64,000 bases of DNA from Pseudomonas japonica (GTDB lineage: Bacteria > Pseudomonadota > Gammaproteobacteria > Pseudomonadales > Pseudomonadaceae): positions 175,293 to 239,292 of the forward strand of contig NZ_FZOL01000002.1 of the NCBI RefSeq assembly GCF_900188455.1, written 5' to 3'. Every line of letters begins with the position of its first letter. Positions within the stretch are counted from its first letter, which is position 1. Positions 57,093 to 64,000 of this stretch are shown one piece after another. The position numbers were made by a program, and so were the translations under genes. Under the pieces are notes generated by a model. The model was not told where the DNA came from, searched no databases, and worked only from the letters and a program-made list of their open reading frames with translations.

Positions 57093-58109
57093 GTGAGCGA
57101 CCCTCAAATCCTCCCCGCCGGCCTCCACTACGTCGACGACACCACCCGGGGCCTCTCCCGCCGCAAGCTCCGCGGCAAATTCGCCTACTTCAACACCCTG
57201 GGCCAACGCATCCGCGTCCCCGAAGAGATCCAGCGCATCAACGCCCTGGCCATTCCCCCCGCCTACACCGACGTGTGGATCTGCCCCGACCCCAACGGCC
57301 ATCTCCAGGCCACCGGCCGCGATGCCCGGGGCCGCAAGCAGTACCGCTACCACCCACGCTGGCGCGAGATTCGCGACGAGGACAAGTACGCCAGCCTGCT
57401 GGCCTTCGGCAAGGCCCTGCCCAGCCTGCGCGAAACCCTGCAGCAACACCTGGCCCTGACCGAGCACAGTCGCGAAAAGGTTCTCGCCACGGTCATCCAC
57501 CTGCTCGACGAAACCCTGATCCGCATCGGCAACACCCGCTACGCCGAGCAGAACCGCTCCTACGGCCTGACCACCCTGCGCAACCGTCATGTCGATGTCA
57601 GCGGCAGCACCATTCGCTTCCACTTCCGCGGCAAGAGCGGCATCGAGCATGAGGTCAGCGTCAACGACCGGCGACTGGCGCGCATCATCAAGCGCTGCCT
57701 GGAATTGCCCGGCCAACAGCTGTTCCAGTACCTGGACGAGAACGGCGAACGCCACAGCGTCACGTCCAGCGATATCAATCGCTATCTGCAGGAACTGACC
57801 GGCGCCGAATTCACCGCCAAGCACTACCGCACCTGGGCCGGCAGCGCGCTGGCCCTGACTCTGCTGCGTGAACTGGAATGGCAGCCGGAAACCACGGCGA
57901 AAAAACACGTGGTGGCAATCATCAAGGAAGTCGCCCGCGAGCTGCGCAATACGCCGGCCGTGTGCCGCAAGTGCTATATCCACCCGGCATTGATCGAGGC
58001 CTTCCACGCCGGAGAACTGGCCGGCCTGCGCATGGCCGCGGCGCGCAAGGGGCTGCGGGAAGAGGAGAGCCTGCTGATGCGCTTTCTCGAAAAACTGGCC
58101 CAGGCCTGA
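57093..58109 (+). CDS. DNA topoisomerase IB, poxvirus/bacterial type
   Basis: 338-residue monomeric type IB enzyme relaxing supercoils. N-terminal bacterial topo IB domain (LHYVDDTTRGLSRRKLRGKFAYF, IPPAYTDVWICPDPNGHLQATG), catalytic domain with HFRGKSGIEHEVSV, KHYRTWAGSAL (arginine) and the nucleophile Tyr295 in CRKCYIHP. GTG start at 57093; no better in-frame ATG is nearby. It sits just beyond the glycan operon, in the opposite direction. Confidence 0.95.
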   Translation: MSDPQILPAGLHYVDDTTRGLSRRKLRGKFAYFNTLGQRIRVPEEIQRINALAIPPAYTDVWICPDPNGHLQATGRDARGRKQYRYHPRWREIRDEDKYASLLAFGKALPSLRETLQQHLALTEHSREKVLATVIHLLDETLIRIGNTRYAEQNRSYGLTTLRNRHVDVSGSTIRFHFRGKSGIEHEVSVNDRRLARIIKRCLELPGQQLFQYLDENGERHSVTSSDINRYLQELTGAEFTAKHYRTWAGSALALTLLRELEWQPETTAKKHVVAIIKEVARELRNTPAVCRKCYIHPALIEAFHAGELAGLRMAAARKGLREEESLLMRFLEKLAQA

Positions 58110-58152
58110 CTCAAAAGGCCCACCTCGCGGTGAGCCTCCCCGCAACGAAGCG

Positions 58153-58467
58153 CTAGTTGCTCACACCCAGACGCCCCATCTCGATGCCGTCGAGCACCGC
58201 ATCCACCAATCCCTTCGCCATTTCCGCCGAATACATCGACGAGAAGAGCATCCCGTTCCGGGGCACCTCTTCGGCGAATTCAGTGAGTTGCTGGAGGGTG
58301 TCGTGGATCCCTTTGATCAGCAGGGATGCCTGGACGAGCGCGTCTTCCGCCTCGATTCCCGCGCGGACGGTGAACATGGGATGGTGTCCGGCCTTGCAGT
58401 GGCCGAAGGCGACCATGGCCGTTTTGCCAAAGATGGCGGAGGGGGGATCTGGAACGATCTTGTTCAT
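58153..58467 (-). CDS. DUF6124 (DUF3077-type) family protein
   Basis: 104-residue protein of a group nearly confined to Pseudomonas. It has MFTVRAGIEAEDALVQASLL followed by a helical C-terminal half (LTEFAEEVP, MYSAEMAKGLVDAVLDGIEMG). Function unknown. Monocistronic and convergent with the topoisomerase gene. Confidence 0.85.
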   Translation of the reverse strand: MNKIVPDPPSAIFGKTAMVAFGHCKAGHHPMFTVRAGIEAEDALVQASLLIKGIHDTLQQLTEFAEEVPRNGMLFSSMYSAEMAKGLVDAVLDGIEMGRLGVSN

Positions 58468-58820
58468 GGTGAATCTCCTTTTATGTCTTTAAGAAGAAGT
58501 CACCGCCTGCGACCAAACAGGTTGGTGACGACTGTGCGCAGGTTGGTCGACCGAGACAAAAAGGCAAAACCCGGCAGGCACGAATGCCTCCCACGCACAG
58601 CCGCCATAGCACGAACCTACAGACGTAGAACGCCCGTACACGTGGATGAACAGCGATAGCATTTTTGTCAGCCGGGCGACCAAACCCGATCGCCAAACCG
58701 CAGCGACCGCGAAAGCCTACCGTCCAACCCCGGATGAGGCAAGGAAACGCTGCCATCGGCATCGTTGAGGTATCGTTACCCATCAACCTGCGAAAAAAGC
58801 AGCCGCCCGAGGAGAACCTA
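58468..58820. other. Intergenic region before the AlbA_2 regulator gene
   Basis: About 350 bases between divergent genes. Frames on both strands extend across it but lack ribosome sites or recognisable protein; the in-frame extension upstream of 58821 is not conserved-looking (Arg/Pro-rich). Confidence 0.5.
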
Positions 58821-60665
58821 ATGCCGCAAGCCTCCATGACTCTGGATGCGCTGCTGAACCTGCTGCAGCTTGGCGAAGATCAGGAAGTCGAGTTCAAGTC
58901 CGCCAGCGGCGGCCTGCCCAAGTCGTTATGGGAAACGTTTTCGGCCATGGCCAATAGCGAAGGGGGTTGCATTGTCCTGGGCGTCGTAGAGCGCCGAGGC
59001 GCCTGCGTCCTGGAACCGCTGCGAGATACCAGTGCTTTGCGCAAGGCATTCTGGGACTTGCACAACAACCCGCAAAAGCTCAGCGCCCCATTGTGTCGAG
59101 ACAGCGATCTGACCGTCCTGCCCAGCGGGGATGGTGAAGTGCTCATCATCCAGGTCCCCCGCGCAAAGCGGCAGCAACGTCCTGTGTACCTCAATGGCAA
59201 TCCGCTGGTTGGCAGTTACAAGCGCAACCATGAAGGTGACTATCGGTGCTCTGAAGCCGAGGTCAAACAGATGTTGCGTGACGCCTCGGACGAAGCTCAG
59301 GACGCCAGGCTGCTGACTGGCTTCCAGCGCCAGGACCTGGACGATGCCACCTTGGCCGCGTTTCGCAATCGCTTTTCCGCTCGCGACCCAGACCATCCTT
59401 TCCTGGCTCAAGATGAAAAAACCTTTCTCGAAAGCCTGGGCGCCTGGCGCCGTGATCGGCAGAGCGGACAAGAGGGCGTGACACTTGCCGGGCTATTGAT
59501 GTTCGGCAAGGAACGCAGCCTGCTGGATGCACTGCCGCATTATCAACTGGATTATCAGGAACAACTGACCAGCGACCCTGACGTACGCTGGACCTATCGA
59601 CTGACACCTGACGGCAAATGGATACCTAATCTGTTCAACTTCTACTACGGCGTATTCCCGCGCCTCAGCAAAGAGTTGGACGTGCCCTTCAAGACTGATC
59701 GTCTCGGCACTCGTCAAGGCGAAACCCATGTTCATGAGGCATTGCGCGAAGCGCTGGTCAATAGCCTGGTCCACGCCGACCACCAATCCAGCCGCCCCAT
59801 TACCGTCATTCGCCGATCAGACTCGTTCGTCTTCAGCAACCCCGGCTTGTTACGAGTTCCCCGTGATCAGCTCTACCAAGGAGGCGTGAGCGATCCACGC
59901 AACCCCGATCTGTTGAAAATGTTCCAGTTGCTGGGGCTTGGCGAACGTGCCGGATCAGGATTCCAACGCATCGTAAGGGCATGGCGCGAGCAGAACTGGT
60001 TGGTTCCACTGGTCTCCGAGCTGATTGGCCTGGAAATGACGGAAATCAATCTGCCGCTGGCAAGCATGATTCCAGAAGACGTCGAACGCGAATTACGGGC
60101 ATTAGTCGGCGATGCGTATCCCGCGCTGGACGATTTGAGCCGAACCATCCTGATCATCGCGCACAGCTTCGGCGAAGTACGCAATCTCGACCTCCAGCCC
60201 CAACGCTCGGAACACCCTCGCGTCATCGGTGAGCATCTGAGCCAGTTGGCAAATGCGGGATGGCTGGTAAAGCAGGGCCATGGCAAAGGCACCCGCTATC
60301 GTTGGCCTGGCGAAACACCCGCAGATCTGCTGATGAATGCCGAGCGTTCAAGCCACTCTCCCCTTCCCACCGGGGAAGTCACTGGGGAAGTCACTGGGGA
60401 AGTCACCGGGGAAGTCACCGGGGAAGTCACCGGGGAAGTCGCGAGGCTCGTCCGGACTTTGCGCGGCGAGATGAAACGCTCGGATATGCAGGATGCCCTC
60501 GGTCTCAAACATGAGGACTACTTTCGGACTGCGTACTTGAAACCTGCTCTGACCAATGGCTTGATCGAAATGACAATACCCGACAGGCCCCGCAGTCGCC
60601 TGCAACGCTATCGCCTCACTGCCCAAGGCCGTTCGCTCCAGGAAGCACTCAGCCAGAATGGCTGA
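58821..60665 (+). CDS. AlbA_2 (Schlafen-type) / HATPase_c_4 regulator with TGEV repeats
   Basis: 614 residues. An N-terminal AlbA_2 domain (about 10-130) includes GEDQEVEFKSASGGLPKSLWE, ANSEGGCIVLGV and the later NPLVGSYKRNHEGDYRCS. The ATP-binding region near 310-420 has VHEALREALVNSLVHADH and GERAGSGFQRIV. A winged-helix part follows, then six tandem Thr-Gly-Glu-Val units (about 517-540) and a final winged helix like that of Fic proteins (LIEMTIPDRPRSRLQRYRLT). Members (COG2865) are poorly characterised nucleic-acid-binding regulators often found in defence and mobile regions. ATG 58821 has GGAG seven bases upstream. The fic gene follows 112 bases later. Confidence 0.88.
   Translation: MPQASMTLDALLNLLQLGEDQEVEFKSASGGLPKSLWETFSAMANSEGGCIVLGVVERRGACVLEPLRDTSALRKAFWDLHNNPQKLSAPLCRDSDLTVLPSGDGEVLIIQVPRAKRQQRPVYLNGNPLVGSYKRNHEGDYRCSEAEVKQMLRDASDEAQDARLLTGFQRQDLDDATLAAFRNRFSARDPDHPFLAQDEKTFLESLGAWRRDRQSGQEGVTLAGLLMFGKERSLLDALPHYQLDYQEQLTSDPDVRWTYRLTPDGKWIPNLFNFYYGVFPRLSKELDVPFKTDRLGTRQGETHVHEALREALVNSLVHADHQSSRPITVIRRSDSFVFSNPGLLRVPRDQLYQGGVSDPRNPDLLKMFQLLGLGERAGSGFQRIVRAWREQNWLVPLVSELIGLEMTEINLPLASMIPEDVERELRALVGDAYPALDDLSRTILIIAHSFGEVRNLDLQPQRSEHPRVIGEHLSQLANAGWLVKQGHGKGTRYRWPGETPADLLMNAERSSHSPLPTGEVTGEVTGEVTGEVTGEVTGEVARLVRTLRGEMKRSDMQDALGLKHEDYFRTAYLKPALTNGLIEMTIPDRPRSRLQRYRLTAQGRSLQEALSQNG
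60369..60440 (+). repeat. Twelve-base tandem repeat, six copies, within the AlbA_2 gene
   Basis: Six in-frame copies of ACYGGGGAAGTC (Y is C or T), encoding Thr-Gly-Glu-Val each time. Copies differ only at the third base, so the array is nearly perfect and prone to slippage in whole codons. Confidence 0.95.
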
Positions 60666-60706
60666 TCGGAAGACGAATGGGCCGAGCATCCCTTGCCAAC
60701 GCTCGT

Positions 60707-60767
60707 GAGCCGAATAAACTCCTTATTCGGCTCACGTAATGAGCCGAATAAGGAGTTTATTCGGCTC
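60707..60767. promoter_or_regulatory. Nested palindrome (four GAGCCGAATAA half-sites) before fic
   Basis: Two 27-base blocks (60707-60733 and 60741-60767) are exact reverse complements of each other, separated by ACGTAAT. Each block is itself a palindrome: GAGCCGAATAA, five-base spacer, TTATTCGGCTC. The GGAGG ribosome site of fic begins at the very next base (60768). A possible promoter, TTGCCA (60693-60698) then 16 bases then TAAACT (60715-60720), overlaps the first block. Best read as an operator array for a dimeric or tetrameric regulator, or as a leader hairpin. Confidence 0.85.
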
Positions 60768-60777
60768 GGAGGTAGCG

Positions 60778-61947
60778 ATGGTACCGTTCTGGATCTGGCA
60801 ACAGCCGCACTGGCCAGCCTTTCACTGGCAGGTGGATCAACTTGCTGACCTTCTGCGTCAATGCATTCATCAACAAGGCCATCTGCTCGGCAAGATGGGC
60901 TCGGTCGGCGATGCACAATGCCGCCAGAGCATGCTCGATGCCCTGCTGCAGAACATCGTCACGTCCTCCGCCATCGAAGGCGAGACGCTCAATGCCAACT
61001 CGGTGCGCTCCTCTCTGGCCCGCCGGCTGGGTGTGGATGAACCCGACGTGAACCAGACCACCGCACGCAGCGAAGGCCTTGCCGAGCTGATGCTCAACGC
61101 CATCGCCCAACCCGACCAACCCCTGACGCTGGAACGTCTGCTGCACTGGCACGAGTTGCTGTTCCCGAATCAGGAGACGACCTTGGCGCACCGTCCCCTG
61201 CGTGTCGGCAGCCTGCGCGGCGACGAACCGATGCAGGTGGTTTCAGGCCGCCTGGACCGCCCGGTCGTGCATTTCGAGGCCCCGCCGCGCAAGGGCCTGG
61301 AGCAGCAGCTGAACACATTCATCCACTGGTTCAACGACGACTCACGAACGCTTGAGCCGCTGTTGCGCGCCGGCCTCGTCCACCTCTGGTTCGTCACCCT
61401 GCACCCCTTCGACGACGGCAACGGCCGCCTGACCCGCGCCCTCACCGATCTGGCTCTGGCCCAGGGCGAGCGCCAGGCGATTCGTTTCTATGCCATGTCG
61501 GCGAGCATTCTCGACAACCGCCAGGGCTACTACCGAATCCTCGAACAGGCCCAGAAAGGCACGCTGGATGTGACGCAGTGGCTGGTGTGGTTCCTGCAGA
61601 CCCTGCTGGCGGCGATGGAACAGTCGCTGGCCACCATCGACCGAGTGCTGGACAAGGCGCGTTTCTGGCAGACGCATCGGCAGACGCCGTTGTCGGCAGA
61701 ACAGTTGAAGGTGGTGAACCGCTTGCTCGATGGCGGCGCCAAAGGCTTCGAAGACGGGATCAGCGCCGCGCAGTACCAGGTCGTTGCCAAGGTGAGCAAG
61801 GCGACGGCAACACGGCATCTGGCGGATATGCTGGCGAAAGGTGTGCTGGAAAAGTTGCCGGGTGGGGGGCGTAGTACACGCTATCGGATCGTGAGCAGCA
61901 GTGCAGGTGCGGAGGGTGCCGCCCGAAGTAACGGATTGCCGTCATAA
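60778..61947 (+). CDS. Fic family protein, DUF4172 N-terminus, C-terminal winged helix
   Basis: 389 residues. DUF4172-type start (FWIWQQPHWPAFHWQVDQL), inhibitory motif SSAIEGE (about 63-69, fitting (S/T)xxxE(G/N)), and the canonical Fic loop HPFDDGNGRLTR (209-220) with all catalytic residues. It ends in a winged helix (SKATATRHLADMLAKGVLEKL, about 338-358). So it is probably an active, intramolecularly inhibited AMP-transferase with DNA-binding capacity. ATG 60778 has GGAGG five bases upstream. An earlier in-frame ATG (60739) would force translation of the palindrome and lacks a ribosome site. Confidence 0.92.
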   Translation: MVPFWIWQQPHWPAFHWQVDQLADLLRQCIHQQGHLLGKMGSVGDAQCRQSMLDALLQNIVTSSAIEGETLNANSVRSSLARRLGVDEPDVNQTTARSEGLAELMLNAIAQPDQPLTLERLLHWHELLFPNQETTLAHRPLRVGSLRGDEPMQVVSGRLDRPVVHFEAPPRKGLEQQLNTFIHWFNDDSRTLEPLLRAGLVHLWFVTLHPFDDGNGRLTRALTDLALAQGERQAIRFYAMSASILDNRQGYYRILEQAQKGTLDVTQWLVWFLQTLLAAMEQSLATIDRVLDKARFWQTHRQTPLSAEQLKVVNRLLDGGAKGFEDGISAAQYQVVAKVSKATATRHLADMLAKGVLEKLPGGGRSTRYRIVSSSAGAEGAARSNGLPS

Positions 61948-62042
61948 GAAGATCGGGTGCAGGTCGCGGCTGCGGTATTCGTCAGCCCGCACGGGCATCA
62001 GAGCGCTGTAACCGGCGATGACTCCAACCTCACCAAAGACCG

Positions 62043-62075
62043 GAAAAAAAGGGGCCGCATAAGCGGCCCCTCTTT
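62043..62075 (-). terminator. Terminator of the oprD-family porin gene
   Basis: AGGGGCCGC-ATAA-GCGGCCCCT hairpin; on the minus strand it is followed by a run of seven T residues. Confidence 0.9.
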
Positions 62076-62089
62076 GTACGACATCAGAA

Positions 62090-63370
62090 TCAGAAGATGC
62101 TGATCGGGTACTCGACGAAGATACGGACTTCGTTGCCGTCGTCGTTGTAGCCGTTGACGCGGACGTTTTCCGAAGTACGCAGCCAGGAGCCACGCAGTTT
62201 CAGGCTCAGGTCCTTGGCAGGGCCTTCCTGAACGACGTATTTGACCTGGTTGAAGATTTCGCGCTCGGTGCCTTCACCCAGACCGTGGGTGTTGATGTTG
62301 TCACCACGCACGTAGGCGATGTTGTAGGTCAGGCCCGGTACGCCGAAGGCGCCGAAGTCCAGACCGTAGGCGATCTGCCAGGAACGCTCGTCTTCAGCGT
62401 TGAAGTCGGACCAGTAGGAGTTGGCCAGGTAGATGGTCGAACCACCGTCACCCACGCCGCCCTGGTTCTGGTACCAGCCGTACTGGTAGCCGGTGCTGCC
62501 GGTGCTGCGCTGGTGCGCCAGGGTCACCGAGTGAGGACCGAAGGCGTAGGTCGCCGCCAGGCTCCAGATGGTGTTGTCGTCGCCGGTCAGGCCTGCCTTC
62601 TGTACGTACTTCTTGTCGATGTCCGACTTGTAGCCGTTGAAGTCCAGGGTCAGGGACTGGTCCTTGGCGATGGCGTGGACGTAGTTCAGGCCCAGGTAGT
62701 GCTTCTTCAGCACGTCTTCGACATCGGAGGTGTACAGCGAGGCGGTCAGGTTCGGCATGAACTTGTAGCTACCGCCGAAGACGTTGATCGACTTCAGGCC
62801 GCTGTCACGCTGCTCGGTGGACTTGCGCGCTTCGCGGGTGTAACGACCGGCGTTCAGCTCCAGGCCTTCGATTTCCTTGGAGTTGATCGAAGTACCGGTG
62901 TAGCTCTCTGGCAGCAGACGGGCGTCGTCGTATTGCAGTACTGGCAGCGCAGGCATCTGGTCGCCGTACTTCAGTACGGTGTTGGAGACGCGGAACTTGA
63001 CCGCTGCGCCACCACGGGAGATGTCGTGCTGGGCATTGCCGCTGTCGCCACGCTTGAAGAAGTCGATGCCGCCACCGGTGTTGTGACCGCTGCCGCCATC
63101 CAGACGCACGCCGTACAGGCCGAAAGCGTCAACGCCGACACCGACGGTGCCTTGGGTGAAGCCGGAGCTGAACTTGCCGATGAAGCCTTGGCCCCATTGC
63201 ATCTGGTCAGGGTTGCCGTGCTTCTTGTCACGGTTCATGTAGGCATTGCGCAGCAGCAGAGTGGCGCTGCTGTCTTCGACGAAGCCCTTGGAGGCGGCCT
63301 GGTCGTTGGCCATTGCTTGAGTAGCGGCCATGAGCCCCAGTGCGAGCAGACTGATCCGGGTTTTCAACAT
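62090..63370 (-). CDS. OprD-family outer membrane porin
   Basis: 426 residues: signal peptide (about 1-20, ATQAMA/ND), then an 18-strand OprD-type barrel. It includes FVEDSSATLLLRNAYMNRDKK at the start, LYGVRLDGGSGHNTGGGIDFF, EGLELNAGRYTREARKSTEQRD and the terminal VEYPISIF ending in Phe. OprD porins take up basic amino acids, peptides or small carboxylates; the subgroup here is not fixed. ATG at 63368-63370 fits the signal peptide; the upstream extension does not. Confidence 0.95.
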   Translation of the reverse strand: MLKTRISLLALGLMAATQAMANDQAASKGFVEDSSATLLLRNAYMNRDKKHGNPDQMQWGQGFIGKFSSGFTQGTVGVGVDAFGLYGVRLDGGSGHNTGGGIDFFKRGDSGNAQHDISRGGAAVKFRVSNTVLKYGDQMPALPVLQYDDARLLPESYTGTSINSKEIEGLELNAGRYTREARKSTEQRDSGLKSINVFGGSYKFMPNLTASLYTSDVEDVLKKHYLGLNYVHAIAKDQSLTLDFNGYKSDIDKKYVQKAGLTGDDNTIWSLAATYAFGPHSVTLAHQRSTGSTGYQYGWYQNQGGVGDGGSTIYLANSYWSDFNAEDERSWQIAYGLDFGAFGVPGLTYNIAYVRGDNINTHGLGEGTEREIFNQVKYVVQEGPAKDLSLKLRGSWLRTSENVRVNGYNDDGNEVRIFVEYPISIF

Positions 63371-63465
63371 CTTGTTTTCCTTATTACGTGATTTGATACG
63401 CGCTGTGGCCAAACGCCAGACCACGCCCCCTGCGTGGGTTGACGCTCACGGACTGCAAATGAAAA

Positions 63466-63500
63466 GCCCGCGTGCGAGCGATCGCAGCGGGCCTTTTATT
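63466..63500. terminator. Hairpin with T-runs on both strands in the porin 5' region
   Basis: GCCCGC (63466-63471) pairs with GCGGGC (63487-63492), followed by CTTTTATTTTTC on the plus strand and by TTTTC on the minus strand. It lies about 95 bases upstream of the porin start. Confidence 0.5.
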
Positions 63501-63721
63501 TTTCGAGTCACGGCCGATGGGCCTACAGGCGTTGGACCGAATCCTAGCCGCGGGTGGAACGGCATGTCAAAAAATCGTGAACATATGGTGGCAAGTTTCA
63601 TGTTTTTCGTGATTTACCTCATGAATTCCTACGAATACGACCGATTCGGCTGAGTGCGCCAAAAGCCAAAACCCACCCATACAGCGCAAATGCCTGCGAT
63701 TTGTTCGGGTTTTCCCCGCAA

Positions 63722-63740
63722 GAATTCAAGAATCATTCTC
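63722..63740. promoter_or_regulatory. Weak Fur-like box
   Basis: On the minus strand GAGAATGATTCTTGAATTC agrees with the 19-base Fur consensus at 11 positions, mostly in its first half. About 120 bases upstream of the receptor gene. Confidence 0.35.
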
Positions 63741-63793
63741 GACACACTTAGAAACAAATATCCAAAGAGAGTACGACTAAAAGGTTAACGTTT

Positions 63794-63812
63794 GTAAATG
63801 CCAAGCATTATC
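63794..63812. promoter_or_regulatory. Fur box upstream of the TonB-dependent receptor
   Basis: GTAAATGCCAAGCATTATC matches the 19-base Fur consensus at 14 positions. It lies about 50 bases before the start codon, a normal place for iron repression. Confidence 0.7.
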
Positions 63813-63862
63813 ATTCGCGCGCCTTGCATAACACTCAACACCATCTTCGGATATTCATTCAA

Positions 63863-64000
63863 ATGCCTTCCCCCTGCCGCCTTTTCCCGTTGTCCCTGGG
63901 CCTTTCCCTGTTGTTCGGTTCCAGCCTGGCGATGGCCGCCAGCACCACCCTGCCGGAGCTGTCGGTCACCGCCGAAAGCGACAGCGAGCGCGATGATCCG
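63863..64000 (+). CDS. TonB-dependent siderophore receptor, N-terminus only
   Basis: The first 46 codons are in the window: signal peptide MPSPCRLFPLSLGLSLLFGS then SLAMAAS (cleavage after AMA), followed by TLPELSVTAESD, the usual beginning of the mature TonB box/plug region. Outer-membrane iron-siderophore uptake is likely given the Fur box upstream; the siderophore cannot be told from this part. Cut by the window end. Confidence 0.75.
   Translation, partial: MPSPCRLFPLSLGLSLLFGSSLAMAASTTLPELSVTAESDSERDDP

Larger units (their letters stand above)
63371..63862. other. Intergenic region between oprD-family and TonB receptor genes
   Basis: About 490 bases: a hairpin at 63466-63492, then an A/T-rich stretch with two Fur-like sequences (63722-63740 and 63794-63812). 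No gene seen; a small frame at 63563-63653 is not supported. Confidence 0.6.

Noticed and set aside
60369-60440. Possible CRISPR or minisatellite regulatory array
   Set aside because: Units are contiguous and in frame in a coding region; they encode a TGEV linker.
60739-60777. Upstream ATG as the fic start
   Set aside because: Would translate the palindrome, lacks a ribosome site, and the ATG at 60778 has GGAGG at ideal distance and the family N-terminus.

Overview
The window is a G+C-rich chromosomal segment of a fluorescent-type Pseudomonas (P. fluorescens/P. putida group). Support comes from the gene order hutF/hutC-hutD-hutU, fbp, glgP, typA, thiI, glnA, glnL-glnG, trmL, secB-grxC, gpmI, envC-like, ctpA, his genes, mutY-yggX. 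Pseudomonas-type REP sequences (GTAGGAGCGTGGCTTGCCCG and variants), an OprD-family porin and a PctA-like chemoreceptor agree with this. Identification is by recognising proteins, not by any search.

Layout. 1-4.3 kb: histidine catabolism, with hutF diverging from hutC-hutD and hutU (cut by the window edge), and two HutC-type operators. 4.4-12.3 kb: two small lipoproteins including a lipocalin, a dCache chemoreceptor, fructose-1,6-bisphosphatase and glycogen phosphorylase. 12.5-15.9 kb: typA, broken by a one-base frameshift, and thiI. 16-22.7 kb: the nitrogen block, with glnA behind a sigma54 promoter and NtrC site, a cupin-chorismate mutase fusion lipoprotein, glnL-glnG, and a sigma54 promoter downstream of glnG where the sRNA NrsZ is expected. 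22.8-29.5 kb: secB-grxC-rhodanese, gpmI, an EnvC-like activator, ctpA and a deacetylase-like protein. 29.5-33.4 kb: hisB-hisH-DUF2164-hisA-hisF and a solute-binding protein. 33.7-39.3 kb: an OFA-type MFS carrier, AsmA, mutY and yggX.

Accessory stretches follow. Behind tRNA-Phe (39.4 kb) lies a lower-G+C patch with a lipoprotein, a secreted protein and the tail of a HAD hydrolase. Then come ppk2, a GabP-like permease, a polar amino-acid ABC transporter and a methyltransferase gene carrying several DnaA boxes. Behind tRNA-Thr (50.4 kb) is a seven-gene minus-strand operon (50.8-56.8 kb): a GT-C-like membrane protein, WbqC, an ArnC/GtrB-like transferase, a sugar N-formyltransferase, an ArnE-like small transporter, a methyltransferase and WecE. 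Together these look like a pathway that makes an N-formylated 4-amino-4,6-dideoxyhexose, loads it on a lipid carrier, flips it and attaches it to a surface polymer. Next are a poxvirus-type topoisomerase IB, a DUF6124 protein, and an AlbA_2/HATPase regulator followed by a Fic enzyme. The fic gene sits behind a striking nested palindrome (four copies of GAGCCGAATAA). The window ends with an OprD porin and the start of a Fur-box-preceded TonB-dependent receptor.

The most interesting candidates are the AlbA_2-Fic pair with its nested operator, the formyl-amino-sugar decoration operon, the cupin-chorismate mutase fusion, and the cluster of DnaA boxes inside the 48.7 kb methyltransferase gene.
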